Shown one piece after another: positions 16,665 to 26,015 of a stretch of 64,000 nucleotides of DNA. This DNA is from Tenuibacillus multivorans. Lineage in GTDB: Bacteria > Bacillota > Bacilli > Bacillales > Alkalibacillaceae. The stretch is from positions 310,001 to 374,000 of the forward strand of contig NZ_FNIG01000001.1 of the NCBI RefSeq assembly GCF_900103915.1, read 5' to 3'. The notes beneath the pieces are model-generated. The model did no database searches, was not told the DNA's origin, and worked only from the letters and a program-made list of their open reading frames with translations. The translations under genes and the position numbers were made by a program. The first letter of the stretch is position 1, and every line of letters starts with the position of its first letter.

Positions 16665-19152
16665 AGACCGTAAACGTTTGCTTTAATAATTTTTGGAAAA
16701 TCGTTAAGTTGCTTGGTTTTGCAAAATAATAGCCTTGGAAATAGTGACAGTTTAATTGCTTTAAGTACTCAAGTTCATGTTTCGTTTCGATCCCCTCAGC
16801 AATGATTGGGATTTCAAGTTCATTTGTAAAGTTGATAATCCCTTTAAGAATTGCTTGATTACGTTGGTTCTCATGAATGTTTTGAATAAACTGGCGGTCA
16901 ATTTTAAGAAAATCAATATTGAATAAACTTAAGTGAGCAATCGACGAATAGCCTGTCCCAAAATCATCAAGGGCGAAACGGATGCCTATTTTTCTAAATT
17001 CTTCAATCGTTTTAGTGACGATATCTGGGTCGTGAATTAATGTGGTCTCCGTTATCTCAAATATAATATGATTCGCATTGATTTGAAAGTGCTTAAGCGT
17101 TTCAACTACATTACTTTTAAACGATTGTCTTAAAAAGCGTTTAGGCGATACATTGTTTGTGACACTTAGTTTAATATTGTATTTTTCCCGCCATTGTTGG
17201 ATCGTTTCACATGTTTTCTGTAAAACAAAATGATCGATTTGATGGATGAAACCAGACCGTTCAGCTATCGGAATAAACACGTTTGGTGGAATATAACCAT
17301 GAACCGGATGTTTCCAGCGTACTAGTGCTTCAGCCAGTCTAATATTTGAATGGGAGCCTTCAATAATTGGCTGAAGGTATAGCTCCAACTGATCATTTTC
17401 AATCGTAAAGTTTAATTCTTGTTCGAGCTGAAAATCATTATAAACCTCTTGATCGACGCTATATTCGTATATTTGCCACGCGTTTTTACCAGTGTCTTTA
17501 ACGAAATAGACCGCACGATCGGCATTATTTAATAGTTCGTTTAAAGATGACCCATGATCTGGATAGCGACTGATCCCGATACTTGACGTTACCTGAAGCT
17601 GGTATTCATCAATCATCATTTTACGTTGTAAAGATTCTTTGAGTCTTGATGCGATATCATCGATGGTTTCACCTTGATGGAGTTTATTAATGGCAATTAT
17701 AAATTCATCGCCGTTTAAACGAGCGGATATCCCGCGGTCTTCAACAATATTTTCTATCTTAGTCGAACTCATGACTAAGACTTTATCGCCGATATCATGC
17801 CCAAGTGAGTCGTTAATCGATTTAAAATTATCTAGGTCTAAATAAATGATCCAAAACGGTTGTCGTTTATGATTTAAAATGAGCTTTTGGATAAATTGTT
17901 CGAAGTTGCGGCGGTTTTTTAGACCGGTTAAATGGTCGTGGTTAGCGATGAACTCCATCTGTTGTTCGTAAAGCTTGCGGTCAGTAAAATCGACTAAAAT
18001 GCCGTCGACCTGTGTAACTTTACCGTTTTCATCAAAAATCGGAATCGCTTGTTCTTCCACCCATTTAATTTGAGAGTTACGCGAAATAATGCGGTAATCA
18101 TGCTTTACTTTGTCCCCGCGCAATACCCGTCTTCGATTTAGTGAAAACTTCTTCAAATCAGCTGGGTGAATAAATGACGCCCAATTAAAATCATCACGGT
18201 AGACATGTTCACGTTTGACATTAATCATGCGTTCAATACCTTTAGACACATAGTCGAGACGCTTGTTATCAAGGTTAAAGGAACAGACGATCATGTCTAA
18301 TGAATCATATATTTTTTGTAAACGGTCTTGATTAGCCTCGAGGCTTACTTCCATATCACGCAGCTTTGTAACGTCTTGGACAATGCCGACTAAGCGCGTT
18401 AACTTGTTGTTATCGTCGAAAATGCCATCAGCACGTGCATGAAGAATGCGTACGTCGTTTTGCTTCGTCACAATTTTATAATCCATTTGAAAGCTTGTCC
18501 CATGGATTAAAGCTGAGTCAAAGGCATTCTTTAGCTGATCGTGATCATCAGGGTGTGTCATGTTATAGATTTTCCCAAGGTCTAAGGGTTCTTCTTTCCA
18601 CTCTTCACGATCATAAATCTTATAAATTTGATCAGACCAGTAAACACCGTATGTATCAACATTAATCTCCCAGCTACCAATATCCGCAACTGTTTGAGTG
18701 GAAATTAATTTCTCTTTAATATCTGAAATCTCTTGTAAATGACGTTCTGTCTCTATGAGGTCATGGACAATCGTATAAAAACCAATCACATGTTGATTTT
18801 GTATAACTGGTGTACTGGTCACTTTTACCGGTAGCTCGAAGCCAGTTTGGTGTAAAAATTTTGTGTAATGGTTGATAGTATGTCCAGTTAGAACATTGTC
18901 AAAGTAGTCTTTTATTTCTTGACGATAATCTTGTGCCACAAACTGATCTATTTGTCTTCGATATAAATCGGATTCATCGTAATTGAGCATATGTAAAAAT
19001 TGATGATTATAATCTATGATATGACCATGCCGGTCTATCGTCACAATTCCATCGGGAAAGTTTGCAAAAATATCTTGATAAATCTGTAGGTGTGAATAGT
19101 CGTGGTGGGTTAAGCTTAGCGCTGATTGAACCGTTAAATCCATTCCGGTCAT
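16663..19152 (-). CDS. PAS-GGDEF-EAL protein, probable c-di-GMP phosphodiesterase
   Basis: An 829-residue signalling protein without membrane helices. Three or four PAS/PAC domains (about 20-400) precede a GGDEF domain (about 405-560) and a C-terminal EAL domain (about 575-825). The GGDEF signature reads NGDEF, so diguanylate cyclase activity is doubtful. The EAL side looks intact: EALVRW, FEITETT, DDFGTGYSS, KIDRQF, AEGIE and QGYYFAKP. It is therefore likely a c-di-GMP hydrolase, perhaps with GTP bound at the degenerate domain as an allosteric signal. ATG 19152 follows GGGG at the best spacing; ATG 19167 is also in frame. A role in the switch between motility and biofilm is inferred. Confidence 0.9.
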   Translation of the reverse strand: MTGMDLTVQSALSLTHHDYSHLQIYQDIFANFPDGIVTIDRHGHIIDYNHQFLHMLNYDESDLYRRQIDQFVAQDYRQEIKDYFDNVLTGHTINHYTKFLHQTGFELPVKVTSTPVIQNQHVIGFYTIVHDLIETERHLQEISDIKEKLISTQTVADIGSWEINVDTYGVYWSDQIYKIYDREEWKEEPLDLGKIYNMTHPDDHDQLKNAFDSALIHGTSFQMDYKIVTKQNDVRILHARADGIFDDNNKLTRLVGIVQDVTKLRDMEVSLEANQDRLQKIYDSLDMIVCSFNLDNKRLDYVSKGIERMINVKREHVYRDDFNWASFIHPADLKKFSLNRRRVLRGDKVKHDYRIISRNSQIKWVEEQAIPIFDENGKVTQVDGILVDFTDRKLYEQQMEFIANHDHLTGLKNRRNFEQFIQKLILNHKRQPFWIIYLDLDNFKSINDSLGHDIGDKVLVMSSTKIENIVEDRGISARLNGDEFIIAINKLHQGETIDDIASRLKESLQRKMMIDEYQLQVTSSIGISRYPDHGSSLNELLNNADRAVYFVKDTGKNAWQIYEYSVDQEVYNDFQLEQELNFTIENDQLELYLQPIIEGSHSNIRLAEALVRWKHPVHGYIPPNVFIPIAERSGFIHQIDHFVLQKTCETIQQWREKYNIKLSVTNNVSPKRFLRQSFKSNVVETLKHFQINANHIIFEITETTLIHDPDIVTKTIEEFRKIGIRFALDDFGTGYSSIAHLSLFNIDFLKIDRQFIQNIHENQRNQAILKGIINFTNELEIPIIAEGIETKHELEYLKQLNCHYFQGYYFAKPSNLTIFQKLLKQTFTV

Positions 19153-19333
19153 ATACATACCCCACATCTTTTTTTAGTCTATTTATCCTAGTCAAATATA
19201 CTTATTTTAGTATAACATATTCATGATTTTATGCCTATATTTGTCGAATGGTTTGTAAAGGTAATTTAATACTAGAATAGAGTAGAAAGCGTTATAATAG
19301 TATAGAAAGGATCAATAGAAAAGGAGTAGAGTG

Positions 19334-19771
19334 ATGCGAATAGTTTCTATAGTATTAAGTGTCTTATTGTTATCAGGTTGTGGGTTAATAGAAGAGGTTA
19401 ATCAAACAGTGGATTATGGCAAAAAAACAACACAATATATTGAAACGATGATCGGGTTTCAAAATGATGTCTCAGGTTATTTAAACCAGGATCAATTAAC
19501 GACTGAAGACTTAGAACAGTTAAAAGGGATTATGGATGATATTGAAGCTGAAGCGGAATCATTTAATGAGATAGAGCCACCAAGTATTGCTGAAGGTGTG
19601 CACGGTCAGATAGAAAATCAGAACGATCAAATTTTACAAGCGATCGATGAGGCGAATAGTCAAATAGATCAAGGTGAGTTTGATCCAAATGCATTTCAAG
19701 ATTTAGAGATTGTTCAATCATTGCAAAAGTTAAATGAATACAAAGATCAAGTTGATCAATTCATGAATTAG
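19334..19771 (+). CDS. DUF6376-like lipoprotein
   Basis: A 145-residue secreted lipoprotein with a type II signal peptide and lipobox LLSGC at about residues 12-16. The mature part is acidic and helical (NQTVDYGKKTTQYIETM, then two further helices). The pattern matches small Bacillus lipoproteins of the DUF6376 type, whose function is unknown. ATG 19334 follows AAAGGAG; a GTG one codon earlier is possible. TATAAT lies at 19293-19298. It is not in an operon with its neighbours. Confidence 0.75.
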   Translation: MRIVSIVLSVLLLSGCGLIEEVNQTVDYGKKTTQYIETMIGFQNDVSGYLNQDQLTTEDLEQLKGIMDDIEAEAESFNEIEPPSIAEGVHGQIENQNDQILQAIDEANSQIDQGEFDPNAFQDLEIVQSLQKLNEYKDQVDQFMN

Positions 19772-19779
19772 GATAAAAG

Positions 19780-20045
19780 GGGCTGAGATAAAACTTTATT
19801 AAAAACATAAAATCCGAACTAGATTCAATTATTCATGAATGAGTTCAGATGTTATTCACTACGTCAAAATGCTTCGCTTGCCGCGGGCACGGCTCGAGCC
19901 TCCTCGGCAGAAAAGCGCTGCCTGCGGGGTCTCGAGACTCGTGCTGTTCCCGCAGGCGTCTACGCATTTTGACTCCGTTCATTTTTAATTATATTAGATG
20001 ATATTGTTCGCCTTTCATCACCCTCTAGATATTTTTGCCCCAACC
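19780..20045. repeat. Composite inverted-repeat element (possible MITE)
   Basis: The region between two convergent genes holds nested palindromes. GGGGC near 19781 is mirrored by GCCCC near 20037. GTCAAAATGC (19863-19872) pairs perfectly with GCATTTTGAC (19964-19973). The GC-rich interior (CTCGAG...CTCGAG, CTGCGGGG, CCCGCAGG) resembles the element at 34.7 kb. No coding sequence is supported. Confidence 0.55.
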
Positions 20046-20048
20046 ACA

Positions 20049-21257
20049 TTAATCTTGAGTCATAGTCGTTTCTGCAACGTTGATATGGTTTAAGCTTTGT
20101 TCTAAATCACTCCAAATATCCTCCCAGGCTTCTAAGCCACAGGACATTCGGATTAATGTGTTGGAAATACCCATTTTTTCACGACGATCTTCTGGAACCA
20201 CTGCGTGTGTCATCGTCGCTGGGTGTTGAATGATGGTTTCAGCATCACCAAGGCTTACTGCAATCTTTAAGAATGATAGTCGATTTAAGAATTCCTGTGC
20301 CTCTTTTTTACCACCACGAATTTCAAATGAAATCACACCTGCGCCAAGACGCATTTGTTTTTTCGCAATATGGTAGTCAGGATTGTCAGGGTCAAATGGG
20401 TAATAAACTTGAGTAACTTTAGGATGTGCCTTAAGCTGTTCTACGACTTTTTCTGCGGTTTCGGAGTGACGTTCCATGCGAATGGGTAATGTTTTTAACC
20501 CTCTTAAAAGTAACCAAGCATCAAAAGGCGACATGACGCCACCGACGTCTTTTTGAGTAGTCATGGCCACTTCAGAGATAAATTCTTCTTTTCCAATTAA
20601 TAGACCCGCAACGACATCACCGTGTCCACCGATGTATTTAGTAGCACTGTGAATTACGATGTCACAGCCTAGATCGAGTGGTCGTTGTAAGTATGGGCTC
20701 GAAAAAGTATTATCGACAACAACTGGTATTTCGTATTCTTTGGCAACACGCGCAACCATTTCAAGGTCTATAACTTTCATCGTTGGATTGATCGGTGTTT
20801 CGACATAAATACAGCTTGTTTCAGGTCGAATGGTTTCACGAATTTGTTCTTCACTTTCCATTGAGATATAGTCTGATTGAATATCATACTTATCTTCCAT
20901 CATCGATAATAAACCAAATGTGCACCCGTAAAGTCCTTGGGAGCATAAAATATGATCATGAGCTTTTGTTAACGCAATGAGTGTCGCAGAAACAGCAGCC
21001 ATTCCTGATGAAAAGCCAAGCGCTGCTTCTCCATTTTCCAGGGCCGCGATTCTGTCCTGCAGTGTACTGACTGTCGGGTTGCCTAAACGGCTGTAAACGA
21101 AGCCTGCTTCTTCACCAGCGAATCGTTTTTCCCCTTGTTCAGCTGATTCAAACGTGAACGTTGAAGTTTGAAAGATTGGTGATGATAGACTTCCTAAGTG
21201 TTCTTTTGAGTCGTAGCCAACGTGTACAACTTCGGTTTCAAAGCGTCTTTCCTTCAT
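20049..21257 (-). CDS. Methionine gamma-lyase
   Basis: A PLP enzyme of the Cys/Met family (402 residues) that degrades methionine to methanethiol, 2-oxobutyrate and ammonia. PLP lysine motif SATKYIGGHGDVVAG and FVYSRLGNPTV are present. The active-site loop LYGCTFGLL carries the Cys that is characteristic of methionine gamma-lyases (Cys116 in Pseudomonas putida), whereas mccB at 6.5 kb has VYGGTYR there. ATG 21257 was chosen for the GGGAGGG site just before it. A cre box and a TACAAT -10 element lie upstream, consistent with carbon catabolite repression of an amino acid degrading enzyme. O-acetylhomoserine sulfhydrylase is a less likely alternative. Confidence 0.82.
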   Translation of the reverse strand: MKERRFETEVVHVGYDSKEHLGSLSSPIFQTSTFTFESAEQGEKRFAGEEAGFVYSRLGNPTVSTLQDRIAALENGEAALGFSSGMAAVSATLIALTKAHDHILCSQGLYGCTFGLLSMMEDKYDIQSDYISMESEEQIRETIRPETSCIYVETPINPTMKVIDLEMVARVAKEYEIPVVVDNTFSSPYLQRPLDLGCDIVIHSATKYIGGHGDVVAGLLIGKEEFISEVAMTTQKDVGGVMSPFDAWLLLRGLKTLPIRMERHSETAEKVVEQLKAHPKVTQVYYPFDPDNPDYHIAKKQMRLGAGVISFEIRGGKKEAQEFLNRLSFLKIAVSLGDAETIIQHPATMTHAVVPEDRREKMGISNTLIRMSCGLEAWEDIWSDLEQSLNHINVAETTMTQD

Positions 21258-21310
21258 CGATAATGCCCTCCCTTTTGTAATTAACAAGCAAAATTTATCT
21301 GATTACCAAT

Positions 21311-21340
21311 ATTGTAACATAAAAGTTGAAAGCGCTTTCT
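21311..21340 (-). promoter_or_regulatory. CcpA-type cre box and -10 element upstream of methionine gamma-lyase
   Basis: TGAAAGCGCTTTCT at 21327-21340 differs by one base from the perfect palindromic cre TGAAAGCGCTTTCA. On the minus strand a TACAAT -10 (21311-21316) lies just downstream, so bound CcpA would cover the -35 region and repress. Confidence 0.65.
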
Positions 21341-21352
21341 TTTTGAGGGAGA

Positions 21353-21382
21353 AAAAAGTGGAATAATGATTATCCCACTTTT
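21353..21382 (-). terminator. Terminator of rarD
   Basis: AAAAGTGGGAATAAT region pairs with ATTATCCCACTTTT, overlapping the rarD stop codon. Confidence 0.65.
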
Positions 21383-22257
21383 CGATGTGACCGTATTCGT
21401 TCATACGAATATAAAATTAAGCCAATCCATATTAAGATAAACGTGATGGCGTGGACCGATGTAAAGGCTTCGTTAAATAGGAAGACACCTAGTAATAGCA
21501 TAATCGTTGGGGCAAAATATTGTAAAAACCCGACAAGGGATAATGGAATGCGTTTGGCACCCTGACCGAATAATAGGAGTGGAACAGCGGTTGCTACGCC
21601 TGTACCGATTAGAATGAGTCCATCAAGTGAAAAGCTTAATGAGCCAACATCAATCACATCAAGGTACACAATATAAACTAATGCAATCGGTATCACGATT
21701 AAGGTTTCGATTGCTAATCCGAAAATGGCATTAAGATCGACAACTTTTTTAATTAATCCATAAATCGCAAAGGAGATCGCCAAACCTAAAGCCGCCCAAG
21801 GAACGGATCCAAAATTCCAGGTCATATAAAACACACCCGCGAAAGCGAACGCAATCGCAATCCATTGTAACTTTGAAAAACGTTCTTTTAAAAAGATAAA
21901 ACCAAAAAAGATACTAATAAGTGGGTTTATGTAATAGCCTAAGCTAGCGTCTAAGACATGATCATTATTGACAGCCCATATAAAAAGTACCCAATTTAAA
22001 CTTATAATAATACCAGCAGCGGCGATACCAAAGAATTTTTTCTTATCAGAGATAATCTTGCGCCACTCGTTAATAAATAGTCTCCAGCGCCGAATGACGA
22101 TAATGAGTACAATCATAAAAACAAAAGACCATATGACACGATGAGCTAAAATTTCCCAAGATGAAATATGCTCAGCTAGCTTCCAATAAAGCGGCAGAAA
22201 TCCCCAAAGAATATAAGCACCCATAGCATAGAGGGTTCCGATTCGTTCTTCTGTCAT
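21370..22257 (-). CDS. rarD: EamA-family transporter RarD
   Basis: A ten-helix drug/metabolite transporter superfamily membrane protein (295 residues). The N-terminus GTLYAMGAYILWGFLPLYWKL and the segments HRVIWSF, INPLISIFFGFIFLKERF and LVGFLQYFAPTIMLLLGVFLFNE are the RarD (chloramphenicol-sensitive) signature blocks. The natural substrate is unknown. It reads toward the methionine gamma-lyase gene but has its own terminator, so co-transcription is unlikely. Confidence 0.9.
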   Translation of the reverse strand: MTEERIGTLYAMGAYILWGFLPLYWKLAEHISSWEILAHRVIWSFVFMIVLIIVIRRWRLFINEWRKIISDKKKFFGIAAAGIIISLNWVLFIWAVNNDHVLDASLGYYINPLISIFFGFIFLKERFSKLQWIAIAFAFAGVFYMTWNFGSVPWAALGLAISFAIYGLIKKVVDLNAIFGLAIETLIVIPIALVYIVYLDVIDVGSLSFSLDGLILIGTGVATAVPLLLFGQGAKRIPLSLVGFLQYFAPTIMLLLGVFLFNEAFTSVHAITFILIWIGLILYSYERIRSHRKVG

Positions 22258-22388
22258 GTTTATCTCTTCTTTCTGTATATGATTTCTGAATTTTATTATA
22301 GCTTATAAGATTTTGCAATTAATAGGCTTATCGTTGTCGTTTAAATAAAAATTTCGATAAGATGAAAATAGACAGGAGGGCTTTTAAT

Positions 22389-22682
22389 TTGAATATTCAT
22401 ATTGAAGATCAAGCAATTGAATGGTTCATGGATGAAATGGATTTAGACGAGGGAGATGTCGTCCGGTTTTATCCTAAGTATGGTGGAACAAGTGTGTTTC
22501 AGGATGGTTTTTCCGTTGCGATGGACTTAAGCCGCGCCAATAAACCGACAGTTGAGACGGAGAAGCAGAATATTTCATTTCAAATTGATGAGAAGGATGT
22601 CTGGTTTTTCAAGGACCAAGACCTATATATCGGCTTAAAAGGTGGCGAGGTTGCTTATTCAAATGAGCCAATAAATGAGTAG
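22389..22682 (+). CDS. HesB/IscA-like protein (YneR type)
   Basis: A 97-residue protein with the HesB fold pattern: NIHIEDQAIEWFMDEMDL, then GDVVRFYPKYGGTS and a C-terminal DLYIGLKGG. The Cys residues that bind iron-sulfur clusters in IscA/SufA are absent, as in the YneR subgroup, so a cluster-carrier role is doubtful. The TTG start at 22389 is supported by AGGAGGG at 22374-22380, 8 bases before it; an upstream ATG (22362) overlaps that site. The stop is 10 bases before the next start, so the two genes form an operon. Confidence 0.8.
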   Translation: MNIHIEDQAIEWFMDEMDLDEGDVVRFYPKYGGTSVFQDGFSVAMDLSRANKPTVETEKQNISFQIDEKDVWFFKDQDLYIGLKGGEVAYSNEPINE

Positions 22683-22692
22683 GGGGATATCG

Positions 22693-23133
22693 ATGGCTTG
22701 GACAAGGGAGGAAGCCTTTGATTTTTTAAAAACGGTATATACGGATGACGTGATGCAGGATGAAAAACGACGTGTGTTCAAAATGTTAAATCGTCAATTA
22801 TATGAACGTTTGGATGATTTGGCGATTAACCAGGCCTTATCAGAACGATCAGAAAAGCAGTTACGATTGTTTAAAGAGTTTACGTTTATGCCAGGCGATA
22901 ATATTTTTCAGTCGATGCGCTATTTGTTTTTAATGGCGCGGGGTGAAAAAGAACGTGATCGACGTACAACGGAAGAACACTTAAATCGAATTTATCAATC
23001 GCTTTTTCAAGCTGCGGCAATGAAAAATCCTGTGATCCCAGACTCATTTTGGGAGACACCATTGGGAATAGCCTGTACCATCGCAGAAAAAGGTGTCGAA
23101 GCGGTGTATCCAATTCTAGATGAGATGACCTAA
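22693..23133 (+). CDS. Hypothetical protein downstream of the HesB-like gene
   Basis: A 146-residue soluble protein I do not recognise. It is mostly helical and charged, with a basic region (about 10-60: DEKRRVFKMLNRQLYERL) and a conserved-looking MRYLFLMARGEKERDRRT segment. There is no signal peptide, metal motif or membrane segment. ATG 22693 follows AGTAGGGGG, and the gene is translationally close to the HesB-like gene. Its transcript would run through the 21-bp repeat array before the first convincing terminator. Confidence 0.7.
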   Translation: MAWTREEAFDFLKTVYTDDVMQDEKRRVFKMLNRQLYERLDDLAINQALSERSEKQLRLFKEFTFMPGDNIFQSMRYLFLMARGEKERDRRTTEEHLNRIYQSLFQAAAMKNPVIPDSFWETPLGIACTIAEKGVEAVYPILDEMT

Positions 23134-23265
23134 ATCATGAATCCTACATTTATCATCATGTGGTGATTGTGGAGTAAAGCAATCGAACTGTTCCCTTGCC
23201 CGGTTTTCATAGACATTTTTGTTAACGACTATACCAATTTTAGACTAGCTAGGTAAATAGTCAAA

Positions 23266-23388
23266 AACCCCAATAGAATTCTGAAATACACCGATAGAAA
23301 TTCAAAAAACACCGGTAGAATTCCGAAATACACCGATAGAAATTCAAAAAACACCGATAGTGCCTATATATACACCGATAGAAAAAAC
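23266..23388. repeat. Exact 21-bp repeat array, six units (CACCGATAGAA core)
   Basis: CCRATAG (one copy CCGGTAG) begins at 23270, 23291, 23312, 23333, 23354 and 23375, exactly 21 bp apart. The preceding two bases are mostly CA or AC, and four units continue AATTC or AAATT before an A-rich linker. Units two and four are identical over 21 bp. Confidence 0.9.
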
Positions 23389-23391
23389 AAT

Positions 23392-23428
23392 TCCCTTCCC
23401 ATTTTCCGTTATGGGGAGGGATTTTTCA
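23392..23428 (+). terminator. Terminator after the 23.3-kb repeat array
   Basis: TCCCTTCCCAT (23392-23402) pairs imperfectly with ATGGGGAGGGA (23411-23421), followed by TTTTT. It would end transcripts that cross the array. Confidence 0.55.
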
Positions 23429-23600
23429 GTATAGGATGACTAAAAGTATTTTGAAAGCCAATTTTTTCACAATGGATGTAGGTATATCGATATGTTTTTG
23501 TTATAATATAAAGGTTGAGTTAGTATTCGGTTACATCAACGAATCCTTAAAGGAAAAATACTCGTATATTTTTCTTTGCATACAGAATAGGAGAGTTTTT

Positions 23601-25430
23601 ATGCAAGAGAATAAAGACATTCGCAACATCGCGATTATCGCCCATGTTGACCACGGAAAAACAACGTTAGTCGATCAGTTGTTACATTATTCAGGAACGT
23701 TTCGCGAAAATGAAAACGTCGATGAACGTGCCATGGATTCAAATGATATAGAAAAAGAGCGCGGGATTACGATTTTAGCGAAAAATACAGCCATCAATTA
23801 TCATGATACGCGGATCAATATTTTAGATACACCAGGACACGCCGATTTTGGTGGTGAAGTGGAACGTATTATGAAAATGGTAGATGGTGTTCTACTTGTC
23901 GTCGATGCTTATGAAGGTGTCATGCCGCAAACACGTTTTGTGTTGAAAAAAGCATTGGAAGATAAGCTAAAACCAGTTGTTGTGTTAAATAAAGTTGACC
24001 GCCCGAACGCAAGACCGGAAGAGGTAGTTGATGAGGTGCTGGATTTATTCATCGAGCTAGGTGCTGATGATGATCAGCTTGAATTCCCAGTTGTTTATGC
24101 CTCAGCGATAAACGGAACTTCTGGTGAAGAGCCTGAAAAACAAAATGAAACGATGGAGCCAGTTTTCAACATCATCTTAGATCACGTACCAAAACCAGAA
24201 CGTGATGTCGATGCACCACTTCAATTCCAAATTACGATGCTTGATTATAATGATTATGTCGGTCGTATTGGTGTCGGTCGTGTTTATCGGGGAAGGATAA
24301 AAGTGGGTGAGCATGTCGCCTTGATGAAAAAAGACGGTAGTATGAAGAAATATCGTGTGACAAAGTTGTTTGGTTTTATCGGTTTAAAACGAACTGAAAT
24401 ACAAGAAGCGGAAGCAGGCGATATTGTTGCCGTTGCCGGGATGGAAGATATTAACGTTGGTGAAACGGTTTGTGACTTAGAGAATCCGGATGCGCTACCA
24501 ATTCCGCGTATTGATGAACCAACGCTACAAATGAAGTTTGTCGTCAATAACAGTCCATTTGCTGGTCGTGAAGGTAAATATATGACAGCTCGCCAAATTG
24601 AAGAACGCTTGATGACGCAACTTGAAACGGACGTTAGTCTTCGCGTAGAAGAGACAGAATCCCCTGATGAGTGGATTGTTTCCGGTCGTGGAGAATTGCA
24701 TTTATCTATTTTAATTGAAAACATGCGCCGTGAAGGCTTTGAACTACAAATTTCTAAGCCACAGGTTATTATTAAAGAAGTCGACGGTGTTAAGTGTGAA
24801 CCAATGGAGCGTGTTCAAGTTGATGTTCCAGAAGAGTACCAGGGTGCTGTTATGGAATCGCTTGGTGAGCGTAAGGGAGAAATGCTTGATATGGTTAATT
24901 CGGGAAATGGTCAAGTTCGTCTTGAATTTAAGGTGCCATCTCGTGGCTTAATTGGTTATGCGACAGAGTTTATGACCCAAACACACGGTTTTGGTATTAT
25001 TAATCATACGTTTGACTCCTATGAACCAACTGTAGGTGGCCGAGTTGGTGGTCGCCGCCAAGGTGTTTTAGTATCACAAGAAAAAGGTAAAGCGACTAAC
25101 TACAGTATTTTGGCACTTGAAGACCGCGGTTTGATTTTTGTACAGCCTGGAACAGAAGTGTACGAAGGTATGATTGTCGGTGAGCATAATCGAGAGAACG
25201 ATTTAACGGTTAACATTACGAAAGAAAAAGCATTAACCAATGTTCGCTCAGCACATAAAGACAATACACAAACCATTAAGTCGACACGTCAATTAACTTT
25301 AGAAGAAGCAATTGAGTATTTAGATGATGATGAATATTGTGAGGTAACCCCTGAGTCGATTCGTTTACGTAAGAAGATTTTAAATAAAGGTGAACGTGAA
25401 CGTGCCGAGAAGAGAAAACAGAAAGCATAA
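23601..25430 (+). CDS. typA: Ribosome-associated GTPase TypA/BipA
   Basis: A translational GTPase (609 residues) that binds the ribosome and supports 50S assembly and stress adaptation. G-domain motifs are complete: AHVDHGKTT (P-loop), RGITI (switch I), [10 protein letters not shown] (switch II) and NKVD. The EF-G-like domains and the BipA-specific C-terminal domain follow ([28 protein letters not shown]-type segment). ATG 23601 follows AGGAGAG and gives the normal family length; the longer in-frame version has an unrelated 55-residue extension. Confidence 0.97.
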   Translation: MQENKDIRNIAIIAHVDHGKTTLVDQLLHYSGTFRENENVDERAMDSNDIEKERGITILAKNTAINYHDTRINILDTPGHADFGGEVERIMKMVDGVLLVVDAYEGVMPQTRFVLKKALEDKLKPVVVLNKVDRPNARPEEVVDEVLDLFIELGADDDQLEFPVVYASAINGTSGEEPEKQNETMEPVFNIILDHVPKPERDVDAPLQFQITMLDYNDYVGRIGVGRVYRGRIKVGEHVALMKKDGSMKKYRVTKLFGFIGLKRTEIQEAEAGDIVAVAGMEDINVGETVCDLENPDALPIPRIDEPTLQMKFVVNNSPFAGREGKYMTARQIEERLMTQLETDVSLRVEETESPDEWIVSGRGELHLSILIENMRREGFELQISKPQVIIKEVDGVKCEPMERVQVDVPEEYQGAVMESLGERKGEMLDMVNSGNGQVRLEFKVPSRGLIGYATEFMTQTHGFGIINHTFDSYEPTVGGRVGGRRQGVLVSQEKGKATNYSILALEDRGLIFVQPGTEVYEGMIVGEHNRENDLTVNITKEKALTNVRSAHKDNTQTIKSTRQLTLEEAIEYLDDDEYCEVTPESIRLRKKILNKGERERAEKRKQKA

Positions 25431-25434
25431 TGAG

Positions 25435-25467
25435 AAAAATCCGTTGCTGAGTCAACGGATTTTTTCA
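25435..25467. terminator. Bidirectional terminator between typA and the ferritin-like gene
   Basis: AAAAATCCGTTG (25435-25446) pairs perfectly with CAACGGATTTTTT (25453-25465), with A run on one side and T run on the other. Confidence 0.88.
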
Positions 25468-25475
25468 TGAAAAAC

Positions 25476-25910
25476 TTATTGAAAATGTGGATCCATTAAA
25501 AGGCGGTCGAGTTCTTCCATATGTTCGGTTTCATCTGCGATCATATCATCCATCCTATTAGCCAATTCAGTGAGCTGTAGTTCTTCAGCTAATTGTTTAC
25601 GCTCTTCATAACGTTCGATCGTTGCTTTTTCAGAATCCCTGGCAGCTTCTAGCATTTTTTTAACTTCTGTTTCTTGTGGGACAGGCGCAACATCCGTTGA
25701 GGGTGTTCCTCCTAATGATTTAATTTTTTCCGCTAAGTAGAGTGCGTGTCCTTGCTCGTCTGAAATCTCACCTTCGAAAAAAGGCTTTAACGTTGAACGA
25801 TACAAGCCCGAAACGACAGCCGCATTGTTCGTATACATGATTGCAGCTGCGTATTCATTCCTTAAATCCTCATTGAGTCCGTCAATAAGTGTTTGCATTT
25901 TTTCATCCAT
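25476..25910 (-). CDS. Ferritin-like domain protein
   Basis: A 144-residue four-helix protein of the ferritin/bacterioferritin type. Potential di-iron ligands are visible in LRNEYAAAIMY, SDEQGHALYLAEKI, TIERYEERKQ and DETEHMEELDRLL, that is, the usual Glu...ExxH pattern in both helix pairs. It may store iron or act as a rubrerythrin-like peroxidase, but no rubredoxin domain is present. ATG 25910 has AAGGGTG nine bases upstream; other in-frame ATGs lie at 25931 and 25916. It is monocistronic and convergent with typA. Confidence 0.75.
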   Translation of the reverse strand: MDEKMQTLIDGLNEDLRNEYAAAIMYTNNAAVVSGLYRSTLKPFFEGEISDEQGHALYLAEKIKSLGGTPSTDVAPVPQETEVKKMLEAARDSEKATIERYEERKQLAEELQLTELANRMDDMIADETEHMEELDRLLMDPHFQ

Positions 25911-25980
25911 TATCATTATCACCCTTTTCATAAGATGCTTCTAATAATGGTATTCCCCAAGTTGTATAAGTTAAACATAG

Positions 25981-26011
25981 AAAAGAACCCGCCGTTAATG
26001 GCGAGTTCTTT
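25981..26011 (-). terminator. Terminator of the secreted nuclease gene
   Basis: AGAACCCGCC (25984-25993) pairs with GGCGAGTTCT (26000-26009); the minus strand continues with TTTT. Confidence 0.7.
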
Positions 26012-26015
26012 CCAT

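Larger units (their letters stand above)
23134..23600 (+). other. Intergenic region upstream of typA
   Basis: No gene is supported. In order it holds a 21-bp repeat array (23270-23388), a terminator-like stem (23392-23428), and an extended -10 promoter TG-T-TATAAT (23499-23507) about 95 bp before typA. The leader after the promoter is AT-rich with no riboswitch that I can recognise. An in-frame extension of typA to 23436 crosses this promoter and is rejected. Confidence 0.6.

Noticed and set aside
16354-16686. Overlapping open frames on both strands with heptapeptide repeats such as NSECPIT/DDSPMIN
   Set aside because: They arise because the 21-bp array period keeps every frame open; there is no ribosome binding site and the sequence is conserved at DNA, not protein, level.
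16663-19152. Functional diguanylate cyclase call
   Set aside because: The signature motif is NGDEF rather than GGDEF, while the EAL domain keeps all catalytic motifs.
20049-21310. S-box or T-box riboswitch upstream of methionine gamma-lyase, cysK or the yrrT operon
   Set aside because: Upstream regions are too short and show neither the T-box sequence nor the S-box conserved core; simple promoters and operators explain them better.
23436-23600. N-terminal extension of TypA
   Set aside because: The extension contains the probable promoter and is unlike any TypA; ATG 23601 has a ribosome binding site and gives the usual length.
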